Assembly (NCBI RefSeq): GCF_030315685.1
Contig: NZ_JASXSI010000006.1
Coordinates: forward strand, 180,470-244,469
Direction of reading: 5' to 3'
DNA from: Gordonia sp. ABSL11-1
GTDB taxonomy: Bacteria > Actinomycetota > Actinomycetes > Mycobacteriales > Mycobacteriaceae
DNA: 64,000 bases
Shown here: positions 27,004 through 35,040 of the stretch, piece by piece
Layout of the letters: each line of letters begins with the position of its first letter
Position numbering within the stretch: the first letter of the stretch is position 1
The notes under the pieces: model-generated
Database searches by the model: none
Told to the model about the DNA's origin: nothing
Seen by the model: the letters and a program-made list of their open reading frames with translations, nothing else
Made by a program: the position numbers and the translations under genes

Positions 27004-27377
27004 GACGCCTTTCCTTTCGTTCGGGGTTTGTCGTCCTCGCGACGGTGTGCCGCGGGGCCGTCGTTCATCTCCGCGAGCAAGACATCGAGGCGCTGATAGC
27101 GCTCTTCCGCCTGCCTGCGGTAACGCTCGATCCACTTGGTCATGAGGTCGAACACCTCCGCTTCCAGATGGACCGGGCGGGTCTGCGCCTCCCGGGTTCG
27201 GGTCACCAGGCCGGCATCCTCGAGCACCTTGAGGTGCTTGGACACCGCCTGGAGACTGACGTCGTACGGCTCGGCGAGCTGACCCACCGTCGCGTCGGAC
27301 ACCGCCAACCGGGCGACCATGTCGCGCCGGGTCGGGTCCGCCAGAGCGGCGAACATCCTGGACAGCTCGTCGGCCAC
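27000..27377 (-). CDS. ArsR-family transcriptional regulator
   Basis: 125 residues, GTG start preceded by GAGGAGGAC. The winged helix-turn-helix spans about 10-75: FAALADPTRRDMVARLA, then VGQLAEPYDVSLQAVSKHLKVLEDAGLV as recognition region. No cysteine metal site is present, so it is not a classical arsenic sensor; it belongs to the metal-independent branch that pairs with AHSA1 proteins. It leads the operon and is very likely autoregulated: a palindrome, 27388-27403, starts 10 bp upstream of its start codon. Confidence 0.9.
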   Translation of the reverse strand: MADELSRMFAALADPTRRDMVARLAVSDATVGQLAEPYDVSLQAVSKHLKVLEDAGLVTRTREAQTRPVHLEAEVFDLMTKWIERYRRQAEERYQRLDVLLAEMNDGPAAHRREDDKPRTKGKAS

Positions 27378-27387
27378 GTCGTCCTCC

Positions 27388-27450
27388 TCAACCGTTCGGT
27401 TGAATAAGACTCTGCGCCGTTGCGACCGGTGTTGTCAACCTTTTAGTTGA
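27388..27450. promoter_or_regulatory. Twin ArsR operators upstream of the ArsR operon
   Basis: Two related palindromes. The first is TCAACCG-TT-CGGTTGA at 27388-27403, a perfect 7-bp-arm repeat. The second is TCAAC-N6-GTTGA at 27435-27450. Both are AT-rich against the background and have the half-site TTCAAC on the minus strand. A TTGACA-like -35 on the minus strand overlaps the second. Binding of the ArsR protein here would block promoter access. The remaining stretch 27451-27680, up to the TauD-like gene end, shows nothing recognisable. Confidence 0.65.
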
Positions 27451-27680
27451 ATACGAGTACCCCGCGTCCCGATGTCGAGTCGCAGACAGATGACGTCAAT
27501 CGTCACGGCGAGCGTTACGTTCACCGTCATCCGCGACCCGCGGCGACGGACTCACGACGGACTGTGCGGTGACCGGCTCGTACACAGTTTGTCGACGGTC
27601 AGCACGTCGGCGTATCCACTGCCTGTCGAAACGACGTGGGGACGGGCAGCCGGCGTCGAGGGGTTCGGCCGTGTCTGCGA

Positions 27681-28604
27681 TCAGGCGGGACCGAGCGGTT
27701 CGTCACCGCGCAGCGTGATCCGATGCATGACGCGACGGGTGTCACCGTAATCTCGATTCGCGTAATGCAGGGTGTTCCGGTTGTCCCACATGACGATGTC
27801 CCCGAGACGCCACCGATGCCGGACGATGTGTTCGGGCTTCGTGATGTGCGCGTACAGGAGGTCGAGGATGCCCCGGCTCTCCGCCTCCGACACCCCCTCG
27901 ATGTGCGAGGTGAAGCCCGGGTTCACGAAGAGCGACTTGCGTCCCGTCTCCGGGTGCACCCGCACGACAGGATGGGCGACCGGCACCAGTTCGGTGACTT
28001 CCTCACCATCCCAGGTGTTTCCGCGTCCTCCGCGGCGCTGTTTGAGGTAGTACCCGAAGGCACGGTTGCCGTCGTGGACGGCGGTCAGCTCGTCGACGAG
28101 ACGGCGGATCGGCTCGGAGAGCGAGAGATAGGCGAGCTCGGCGTCGGCCCAGTTGGTGTCACCGCCGTTGCGGGGCAACACGACCGGACGCAGGATCGAG
28201 CCCATCGGCGGGCGTGGCATGAACGTGACGTCGGTGTGCCACACGTCGGCGAACCCGTCGTCGGAACTGTCGAGCGCATAGACCTCGGCGGGGACGTCGC
28301 CGCTGTTCCACACCGGATGACCGAAGGTGAGATCGCCCAGGCGACGGCCGAACTCGATGTGGGCGGCGTCGTCGATGTGCTGACCGCGCAGGACGACCAC
28401 CTTGTAGTCGACCAGTGCCTGACGGATGGCCCGGACCTCGTCGTCCGACGACGCCGCGACATCGATACCACGGATCTCGGCGCCGAAATGGGGACCGAAC
28501 TCGTCGACGTCGAGTTCGACGCCGGAGGAGACGATCCCGGAGGAGACGAGGCCGCCACCGGCGGTGAACTCAGGGACGGAGACGGGGTGAGAGGAGATGG
28601 TCAT
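27681..28604 (-). CDS. TauD/TfdA-family Fe(II)/2-oxoglutarate-dependent dioxygenase
   Basis: 307 residues. The iron facial triad is H123-x-D125 in VWHTDVTF and the distal H294 in RRVMHRITLRGDEP, with the 2-oxoglutarate-binding Arg following at about 299. The family includes taurine dioxygenase, alkylsulfatase and 2,4-D dioxygenase. Its location downstream of a sulfonate-type ABC importer, with a TauE-like exporter nearby, points to release of sulfite from an organosulfur compound. No flavin monooxygenase (SsuD/DszA type) is present here. A 352-bp leader separates it from the ATPase gene. Confidence 0.88.
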   Translation of the reverse strand: MTISSHPVSVPEFTAGGGLVSSGIVSSGVELDVDEFGPHFGAEIRGIDVAASSDDEVRAIRQALVDYKVVVLRGQHIDDAAHIEFGRRLGDLTFGHPVWNSGDVPAEVYALDSSDDGFADVWHTDVTFMPRPPMGSILRPVVLPRNGGDTNWADAELAYLSLSEPIRRLVDELTAVHDGNRAFGYYLKQRRGGRGNTWDGEEVTELVPVAHPVVRVHPETGRKSLFVNPGFTSHIEGVSEAESRGILDLLYAHITKPEHIVRHRWRLGDIVMWDNRNTLHYANRDYGDTRRVMHRITLRGDEPLGPA

Positions 28605-28956
28605 GACGGGTCCTTCGTGAATCGATACGAGCAGGGCGGGGTCCGGGCACTGCCGGTGGCGAGCCGTGGTGCGATCCGTCCGACCAGTTCATCGAGTGGG
28701 CCGTCATCTGCCGGGTCCGGGTGGGAAGGTGCCCGACCCGACCGACTCCCCCGCCGGCGCGCGCTGCGCACGACGACACGCGGCCGAGGCGCTGAGCAGG
28801 CGATGCGGAGGAGGTCACCCGTACTTTGTAACCGGCGGCCGGGACAGCGGACAGGGTTAGCCCCACGGTGAGAAAAACACCACCGGCCCGGCCTCCACGG
28901 CACGGCGGCCGTGCAGGACCGTCGACGACTCGGAGCGGAGGACCGTGCCGACCCCG
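28605..28956 (-). other. 352-bp gap before the TauD-like gene; possible leader with small open frame
   Basis: There is no conventional gene. On the minus strand a GTG-started frame (28903 to 28601, 100 codons, several Cys) ends in a TGA overlapping the TauD ATG by 4 bp. It includes GDLLRIACSAPRPR around 28816-28775, vaguely like the RRHVDLLRV...C leader peptides found before actinobacterial sulfur-uptake operons. No strong ribosome site precedes it, and open frames arise easily at this GC content, so I do not call it a gene. Confidence 0.3.
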
Positions 28957-29790
28957 TCAGGCTGCTGCGGCCTCCTTGACCGCCGCACCCACCTCGGCGC
29001 GCAACGCCGCGTACTCCGGCGAGCCCCGGAGTTCGTCGGCGCTGACACCGGCACGCGGGAGGGGTGACGGGATGTCGAGAGCCACCCGTCCGGGCCGCCG
29101 CGTCAGCACGACGATCCGGCTGCCCAGGAAGGCCGCCTCGTCGGCGCTGTGCGTGACGAAAACGTTGGTGCGCCCCAGATCCGCACTCACCGAGCGCAGA
29201 TCCTCCTGCAGCCGTTCCCGGGTGAGAGCGTCCAGCGCGGCGAACGGTTCGTCGAGCAGCAGGAGCGAGGTCTCCGCCGCCAGCGCCCGCGCGATGGCCA
29301 CGCGCTGTTGCTGTCCGCCGGAGATCTCCCAGATACGACGGTCGGCGGTGTCGTCGAGACCCACCCGCGCGAGGAGTTCGTCGCGGCGCGCAGCGCGTCG
29401 ATCCTTGGGCACCCGTGCATAGCGCAGGGCCAGATCGACGTTGCCGCCCACCGTCTTCCACGGGAACAGCCGCGGCTGCTGGAAGACGACGCCGGAGGTG
29501 ATGCCGGGCAGCGGCCGGCCCCCGGAGACCTCCACGTCGCCGACCGTCGCCGACTCGAATCCGGCGATGAGGCGCAGCAGCGTGGATTTGCCGCAGCCCG
29601 ACGCACCCACCAGCACGAGGAACTCCCCCGGCGGGATGTCGAGGTCGACCGGGCCGACCGCGGTCACCGCACCCGCGCCCTGGCCGTAGGTCTGCGACAC
29701 GTTGCGCAACGCGATGGCACCGCGCCGGTCGGGACCTGCGGCGGAGCGATCGGCCTCGACGATGCGGGCGTCACTGCTGTTCGACGACAC
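28957..29790 (-). CDS. Sulfonate/taurine ABC importer ATPase (SsuB/TauB-like)
   Basis: 277 residues. Walker A is GASGCGKST (62-70), the signature ISGGQQQRVAIARAL, and Walker B LLLLDEPFAALDALTR; the Q-loop reads VFQQPRLFPWKTV. This last pattern is characteristic of nitrate/sulfonate/taurine importers. GTG 29790 is chosen: AAGGGA lies about 8 nt before it, giving a 20-bp overlap with the binding-protein gene. Third gene of a permease / binding protein / ATPase operon. Confidence 0.88.
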   Translation of the reverse strand: MSSNSSDARIVEADRSAAGPDRRGAIALRNVSQTYGQGAGAVTAVGPVDLDIPPGEFLVLVGASGCGKSTLLRLIAGFESATVGDVEVSGGRPLPGITSGVVFQQPRLFPWKTVGGNVDLALRYARVPKDRRAARRDELLARVGLDDTADRRIWEISGGQQQRVAIARALAAETSLLLLDEPFAALDALTRERLQEDLRSVSADLGRTNVFVTHSADEAAFLGSRIVVLTRRPGRVALDIPSPLPRAGVSADELRGSPEYAALRAEVGAAVKEAAAA

Positions 29791-30838
29791 CGGGCAATCC
29801 CTTGGTGTAGATGGCCTTCTGGAAGGTGTCCAGCGGCGGCGCGGACGGGATCTGCTGCTGCTCGGCGAGGAACTCCGCTGCGCTGTGCAGGTTCTCGGCG
29901 ACATTGCCGGGATTGCCCTCGGTGCCCAGCCAGGTCGGCGAGGTCAGTTCGGCCACGGTCAGGTAGGTCCCCTGCTTGAGCTGGTTGGCCGCATCCTCCG
30001 GGGTGGTCCCGAGTTGCGCGGCGATCGCCTGGGCAGCTGCGTTCGGATCGTCCTTGATGAGGGTGAGGGCCCGGGCCTGGACCTCACGCCACTTGTCCAC
30101 GGCCTCCGGGTGTTCGGTCGCGAACGACGACGACACGACACCGAGATCCAACGTCGGTTTGCCCGCGGTGGCGAGCTCACGGCTGGCGATGATCGTCTTG
30201 CCCGTCTTGCGGAGCTCGTCCAGGGTCGGGAGCCAGGTGTAGACTGCGTCGACATCGCCACGCTGCCAGGCGGCGAGCGATGCCTGCGGCTGCAGGTCGA
30301 TCAGGTTGACGTCCTTGGGATTCACGCCCGCCTGATTGAGCGCGGCGAGCAGACTGTAGTGCGCGGTGGAGGCGAAGGCCGTGGCGACCCGCTTGCCCTT
30401 CAGGTCGGCGACGGTGTTGATCCCGGTGCCGTTACGCGCCACCAACGCCTCGTTGTCGCCCGCGACGTCGAGGACGAAGGCCACTTGGTACGGGATGTTC
30501 AGCGGCGCCGAGAGACCGCGCGCGACCGGGCTGGAACCGATGGCCGCGAAGTCGACCTCCTCGGCGACGAAGGCGGTGTTGATGTCGGCGCCCGAGTCGA
30601 ACTTGGTCCACTTGATGTTGTAGTCCGGCAACGCTTCCTCGAGCCACCGGTTGTTCTTGACGATCAGGTCGCCACTCGGGAAGGACTGGTACGCGAGGCG
30701 GATCGTGGGTTTGCTGTCATCGGAACCGGAATTGTCCACCGAGCAGCCGGCGAGGACCAGGACCAGAGCGGCGAGAACGCCGAACACCGCGCTCAGCGAG
30801 CGCGCTCTCGAACGGTTGCTCGTACGGTTGATTGTCAT
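29771..30838 (-). CDS. Taurine/sulfonate-type ABC substrate-binding lipoprotein
   Basis: 355 residues. A basic N-terminus and hydrophobic segment lead to the lipobox L-A-G-C32, so the protein is a lipoprotein anchored on the outer face of the membrane. The body (TIRLAYQSFPSGDLIVKNN..., IGSSPVARGL, LQPQASLAAWQRGDVDAVYTWLP) is that of TauA/SsuA-type binding proteins. The end QKAIYTKGLPGVVEQQ resembles TauA. ATG 30838 lies 7 bp after the permease stop. It captures a sulfonate, possibly taurine, for import. Confidence 0.88.
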   Translation of the reverse strand: MTINRTSNRSRARSLSAVFGVLAALVLVLAGCSVDNSGSDDSKPTIRLAYQSFPSGDLIVKNNRWLEEALPDYNIKWTKFDSGADINTAFVAEEVDFAAIGSSPVARGLSAPLNIPYQVAFVLDVAGDNEALVARNGTGINTVADLKGKRVATAFASTAHYSLLAALNQAGVNPKDVNLIDLQPQASLAAWQRGDVDAVYTWLPTLDELRKTGKTIIASRELATAGKPTLDLGVVSSSFATEHPEAVDKWREVQARALTLIKDDPNAAAQAIAAQLGTTPEDAANQLKQGTYLTVAELTSPTWLGTEGNPGNVAENLHSAAEFLAEQQQIPSAPPLDTFQKAIYTKGLPGVVEQQ

Positions 30839-30845
30839 TGCGGTT

Positions 30846-31715
30846 TCAGACCTTTCCGCGCCAGGGCACCACACGGTGCTCGATTACCCGAAGGATGCCG
30901 TCGATGATCAGTCCGGACAGACCGATGGCGATGATGCCGACCAGGACGACAGGTGTGTTGTTGTAGTTGCTGGCGTCCTTCACCACGCCACCGATACCGG
31001 GGATGCCGTTGAAGAGTTCGGCGGCGACCACCGAGGAATAGGCGATACCCACGGACAGACGGATTCCCGTGAAGGTCTCCGGCAACGCCGACGGGACGAC
31101 GACGTCGCGGATCACCTCGCGTCGCGACGCACCCAACGCGCGGGCCGCCTCGATCAGGCTGATCGGTGCCGCACTGACCGCGGTCGTGGTGGCGACGGCG
31201 GCGGGCGGCAGCGCCGCGAGTGCGAGCAGGGTGATCTTCGGGGCCTCGTCGATCCCGAGCCAGATGACGAGCAGGAAGAAGTACGCCAGTGGGGGCAGCG
31301 CCCGCAAGAAGGTCAGCCAGGGCTCCAGGAGACGTCGCAGCCAGCCGATCGTCCCCATCGCGAGGCCGAGCAGAACACCTGCGACAACACCGATCACGAC
31401 GCCGGCGAACACGCGGCGCAATGTCATGTAGAGGTGTTCCCACCAGTAGTAGTCGGCATAGCCGCGCACACCGTCGTGGGTCGTCGACATGTCGATGAAG
31501 GCCTGCCACACGGTACCCAGTCGGGGCACGAAGGTCTCACTCCAGATGCCGCTGATCGCGATCAGCTGCCACACGAGGAGGAAGACGACCACCGACAGGA
31601 GCGGGAGGCCCACCCGCGTCGCCAGCGAACGCAGACGCGAGTCCCCCGTCACACGCGGGTCGCCGGGCTGCCCGCCACGGGCTTCCTCTGGGGTGATGTC
31701 GACGAACAAAGTCAC
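30846..31715 (-). CDS. Sulfonate/taurine ABC importer permease (SsuC/TauC-like)
   Basis: About 289 residues with six membrane helices and the EAA loop EAARALGASRREVIRDVVVPSALPE that docks the ATPase. I use GTG 31715; a TTG two codons upstream (31721) is also possible. No ribosome site precedes either, but TAGACAT stands about 7 nt before the GTG, so a leaderless transcript starting at the GTG is plausible. First gene of the importer operon. Confidence 0.83.
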   Translation of the reverse strand: MTLFVDITPEEARGGQPGDPRVTGDSRLRSLATRVGLPLLSVVVFLLVWQLIAISGIWSETFVPRLGTVWQAFIDMSTTHDGVRGYADYYWWEHLYMTLRRVFAGVVIGVVAGVLLGLAMGTIGWLRRLLEPWLTFLRALPPLAYFFLLVIWLGIDEAPKITLLALAALPPAAVATTTAVSAAPISLIEAARALGASRREVIRDVVVPSALPETFTGIRLSVGIAYSSVVAAELFNGIPGIGGVVKDASNYNNTPVVLVGIIAIGLSGLIIDGILRVIEHRVVPWRGKV

Positions 31716-31860
31716 CAGCAATGTCTAGCGGTCGCCCGACTGTGCAGCCAGACTTTTCCTCAGCGTGACGCGAAGGCTGTCGTCTCTGTGCGTTTCGGCA
31801 CATACCGTGCGAGGAAGAGCACACCGGCCGCCGACATCCCGATCGCATCCACCCCGAAAC

Positions 31861-31899
31861 GGTCAATCCACCTTGGTTGTGAACCAAGGTGGATTGACC
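31861..31899. repeat. Perfect 39-bp palindrome (18-bp arms, 3-nt spacer)
   Basis: GGTCAATCCACCTTGGTT (31861-31878), GTG, AACCAAGGTGGATTGACC (31882-31899). The arms are fully complementary and only about 50 % GC in a region near 65-70 %. It lies in the 272-bp space between the end of the TauE-like gene (31988) and the start of the importer operon (31715), both minus strand. It could be an operator for the importer operon or a factor-independent terminator; no T-run follows on either side. The rest of the gap holds no gene. Confidence 0.9.
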
Positions 31900-31987
31900 A
31901 ATAGCGGGTATCCGTCGCGATACCCTGGCGGCGCGGATGCCGTGACGACCCCCCGGCGGACCGAATCCGATTGTGCGGGAGCTGCGA

Positions 31988-32731
31988 TCAACGCAGGGCG
32001 AGCCAGACCGCGAGACCCAGGCCACCGATGCCGACGACGATGCGCAGCGGTTCCGCGGGCAGACGTTTGACCACGGGAGGTCCGCACCACCCGCCGAGCA
32101 GGCAGCCGATCGCCATCGCCAACGCGGCCCACCAGTCGACGTCCGCCGAGATGATGAAGATGACGGCCGCGACAGTGTTCGCGACGCCGAGGAACAGCGA
32201 CTTCGACAGCGCGGCACGCCAGAGTGGCTCGTTGGTCAGCACCAGCATCAGCGCGAGCACCATGATGCCCGCGCCGGCCCCGAAGTAGCCGCCGTACACC
32301 GAGATGACGACCAGACTGACCAGCCACGCCCATGGCCGGTCCTCGTGGCTCGTCGCCCACCGCCGCAACATCGGCTGGATGAGCAGGGCGACCGCGGCGA
32401 GCGCCACGAGATACGGCACGATCGCCTCGAATGCGTTCGGCGGCGTGAGCAACAACGTGACGGCACCGATCGTGCCGCCGATGAGAGACGCGATCACGCC
32501 GCCGATCAGTCGACGACGATCACCGTCGAGGAGAACGCGTCCGGACTGGGCGGTGCTCCCGATCCCCACCGCGACGAGTGACACGGTGTTCGTGACGTTC
32601 GCGATCACCGGGTTGAGACCGACGGCGAGGAGTGCCGGATAGCTCACCACAGACGCCAGTCCGGTGATGTAACCGATCAACCCGGCGCCGAACCCCGCGG
32701 CGACCAGGAAGGCGAACTCCGCCGGGTTCAC
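31988..32731 (-). CDS. TauE/SafE-family sulfite/sulfonate exporter
   Basis: A 247-residue membrane protein with about eight helices in two homologous halves. The N-half has GAGLIGYITGLASVVSYPALL and NVTNTVSL; the C-half has GGYFGAGAGIMVLALM and the ANTVAA tract. This repeat pattern is typical of TauE/SafE (formerly DUF81) anion exporters, proposed to expel sulfite or sulfoacetate made during taurine breakdown. GTG start. Its location upstream of the sulfonate importer and TauD-like dioxygenase fits removal of toxic sulfite. Confidence 0.86.
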   Translation of the reverse strand: MNPAEFAFLVAAGFGAGLIGYITGLASVVSYPALLAVGLNPVIANVTNTVSLVAVGIGSTAQSGRVLLDGDRRRLIGGVIASLIGGTIGAVTLLLTPPNAFEAIVPYLVALAAVALLIQPMLRRWATSHEDRPWAWLVSLVVISVYGGYFGAGAGIMVLALMLVLTNEPLWRAALSKSLFLGVANTVAAVIFIISADVDWWAALAMAIGCLLGGWCGPPVVKRLPAEPLRIVVGIGGLGLAVWLALR

Positions 32732-32740
32732 CGACGAGCG

Positions 32741-32759
32741 GCGCCGGCGCAGCCGGCGC
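32741..32759 (-). terminator. Terminator-like hairpin after purH
   Basis: A perfect 8-bp stem, GCGCCGGC (32741-32748) and GCCGGCGC (32752-32759) with a 3-nt loop, 11 bp beyond the purH stop on the minus strand and 9 bp upstream of the TauE-like start. No T-run. It probably ends the purN-purH transcript. Confidence 0.55.
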
Positions 32760-32770
32760 GGGTCAGGGTG

Positions 32771-34345
32771 TCAGTGCGCAAAGTGCCGTGCGCCGGTGAG
32801 GTAGAGCGTCACCCCTGCCTCGGATGCCGCCTCGATGACCTCGTTGTCGCGGATCGAACCGCCCGGCTGCACAACCGCCCGCACACCTCCGGCGATCAGC
32901 ACCTGCAGCCCGTCCGGGAACGGGAAGAACGCGTCAGACGCGGCGACGCTCCCCCTCGCCCGCTCACCGGCACGAGTGACCGCCAGGTGCGCGGAGTCGA
33001 CACGGTTGACCTGACCCATGCCGACACCGACGGACGCGCCGTCGTGGGCGAGGAGAATCGCATTGGACTTGACCGAACGGCAAGCACGCCAGGCGAACTC
33101 GAGATCCGCGAGGACGTCGGGCTCGGCCGGGGCGCCGGCCGCGAGGGTCCAGTTGGCCGGCAAGTCTCCGTCGGCGTCGAGGACGTCGCGCTGCTGGACG
33201 AGGAGCCCGCCCGAGATCGGCTTCGTCTCGGCTCCACCGCGCGGGGGCGCCGGGGCGGTCAGCACGCGGACGTTCTTCTTGCGGGTGAGGACGGAGAGCG
33301 CACCGTCGGCGAAACCCGGCGCGATGATGACCTCGGTGAAGATCTCGGCCACCTGCTCGGCCATCTCCACGGTGATCTCACGATTCGCCGCGATGACGCC
33401 ACCGTAGGCGCTGACCGGGTCGCACGCGTGCGCCTTGCGATGGGCTTCGGCGATGTCGGCGCCGACCGCGATCCCGCACGGGTTGGCATGCTTGATGATC
33501 GCGACGGCGGGCGCGTCGAAGTCGTGCGCGCTGCGCCAGGCGGCGTCGGCGTCGGTGTAGTTGTTGTAGCTCATCTCCTTGCCGTGGAGCTGTTCGGCCG
33601 AGGCGAGCCCGCCACCGTTCTCGCTGACGTAGAGGGCCGCGGACTGATGCGGGTTCTCGCCGTAACGCAGTACCGACGACCGGTTCCAGGTCGCACCGAT
33701 CCAGTCCGGGAAGTTCTCCGAATCCGTCGGGGGCGCCACCACACTCGACATCCAGGAGGCCACGGCGACATCGTAGTCGGCGGTGTGGCGGAACGCTTTG
33801 GCCGCCAGCGCCTTACGCTCGACCAGCGTGAACCCCTCCGCTGACAGGGCTTCTCGGACGGTGCGGTAGTCGTCGGGATCGACGACGACAGCCACCGACG
33901 GATGGTTCTTGGCCGCACCGCGGACCATCGACGGCCCGCCGATGTCGATCTGTTCGACACACTCGTCCGGCGACGCGCCCGACGCGACCGTCTCGGTGAA
34001 CGGGTAGAGGTTGACGATCACGAGATCGAAGGCGTCGATGCCCAGTTCGGCGAGCTGCTCCACATGGCTCGGCTTGCGACTGTCGGCGAGGATGCCCGCG
34101 TGGACCTTCGGGTGCAGGGTCTTGACGCGCCCGTCCAGGCACTCCGGGAATCCGGTCAGAGAGGACACCTCGATCACCGGAACACCGGAATCGGCAATGG
34201 TTTTCGCGGTGGATCCGGTGGAGACGATCTCCACCCCGGCGGCATGCAGCGCCGTCGCGAGGTCCGCGAGGCCGGTCTTGTCGTACACGCTGACAAGTGC
34301 GCGCCGGATCGGTCGGCGCTCACTGCCGGAGGTCTGTGCGTTCAC
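32771..34345 (-). CDS. purH: Bifunctional AICAR transformylase / IMP cyclohydrolase
   Basis: 524 residues catalysing the last two steps of de novo IMP synthesis: formylation of AICAR with 10-formyl-THF, then ring closure. The N-terminal cyclohydrolase (MGS-like) domain runs from [13 protein letters not shown] through [24 protein letters not shown]. The transformylase domain contains [26 protein letters not shown] and the end [30 protein letters not shown]. Full length for the family. The GTG start overlaps the purN stop by 4 bp (GTGA), so purN and purH are translationally coupled. Confidence 0.97.
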   Translation of the reverse strand: MNAQTSGSERRPIRRALVSVYDKTGLADLATALHAAGVEIVSTGSTAKTIADSGVPVIEVSSLTGFPECLDGRVKTLHPKVHAGILADSRKPSHVEQLAELGIDAFDLVIVNLYPFTETVASGASPDECVEQIDIGGPSMVRGAAKNHPSVAVVVDPDDYRTVREALSAEGFTLVERKALAAKAFRHTADYDVAVASWMSSVVAPPTDSENFPDWIGATWNRSSVLRYGENPHQSAALYVSENGGGLASAEQLHGKEMSYNNYTDADAAWRSAHDFDAPAVAIIKHANPCGIAVGADIAEAHRKAHACDPVSAYGGVIAANREITVEMAEQVAEIFTEVIIAPGFADGALSVLTRKKNVRVLTAPAPPRGGAETKPISGGLLVQQRDVLDADGDLPANWTLAAGAPAEPDVLADLEFAWRACRSVKSNAILLAHDGASVGVGMGQVNRVDSAHLAVTRAGERARGSVAASDAFFPFPDGLQVLIAGGVRAVVQPGGSIRDNEVIEAASEAGVTLYLTGARHFAH

Positions 34346-34977
34346 GGGATGTCGGCCTTTCGTCCGTCTGTCACTACACCTTTGGTGACGAGGGCCGTCA
34401 CCACATCGGCGAGCAGGACACGCTCGACCGATTTGATTCGTTCATGGAGGGAGGCCTCCGTGTCATCGGCGAGGACCGCGACCGGCTCCTGCGCGAGGAT
34501 CGGCCCCGTGTCCACGCCGGCATCGACGAGATGGATCGTCGTACCGGTGATCTTCACACCGTGGTCGAGCGCGTCGGCGACGCCGTGCGCACCTGGGAAC
34601 GACGGAAGAAGTGCGGGGTGGGAGTTGACGATCCGACCGCCGAATCGCGAGAGAAAGTCCTGCCCAAGGATTTTCATGTATCCGGCGGTGACCACCCAGG
34701 CCGGTTCGACGGCGGCCACTGCCGCGGTGAGCGCCGAGTCCCATGCCGCGCGGTCCGGATGGTCGGCGACCCGGCAATCGATGAGCGCGATGTCGCGGTC
34801 CCGGGCGATCTGCGCGGCCCGACAGTCCCGGTCCACCACGATGGCGGCGACCTCGAACGGAGCGCCGTCGTCGGCGCGGTCGAGCAGCGCCTCGAGCAGC
34901 GAGCCCGTGCCCGACGCCAGTACCGCGAGGGGTACGCGAACCGCAGGCACGGGAGTTTCGGCCGACACTGCGTTCAC
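34342..34977 (-). CDS. purN: Phosphoribosylglycinamide formyltransferase
   Basis: 211 residues; transfers a formyl group from 10-formyl-THF to GAR in purine synthesis. The catalytic residues are N118, H120 in [14 protein letters not shown], and D156 in [11 protein letters not shown], with the same spacing as E. coli N106/H108/D144. The phosphate-binding loop is SGTGSLL (22-28), where many homologues have SGNGSN. GTG start. Followed by purH with 4-bp overlap, the mycobacterial arrangement Rv0956-Rv0957. Confidence 0.95.
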   Translation of the reverse strand: MNAVSAETPVPAVRVPLAVLASGTGSLLEALLDRADDGAPFEVAAIVVDRDCRAAQIARDRDIALIDCRVADHPDRAAWDSALTAAVAAVEPAWVVTAGYMKILGQDFLSRFGGRIVNSHPALLPSFPGAHGVADALDHGVKITGTTIHLVDAGVDTGPILAQEPVAVLADDTEASLHERIKSVERVLLADVVTALVTKGVVTDGRKADIP

Positions 34978-35040
34978 ACTGCAGAAGCCTAGTGGGCGGT
35001 CCCGGTGGCCGGGCCGTCGGGGCCGATCGCCGATCGGGAT

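Noticed and set aside
28570..28866. A 98-codon frame before the TauD-like gene
   Set aside because: It runs into the dioxygenase coding region in a different frame and has no conserved features; only the leader in the neighbouring frame was kept as a speculative finding.
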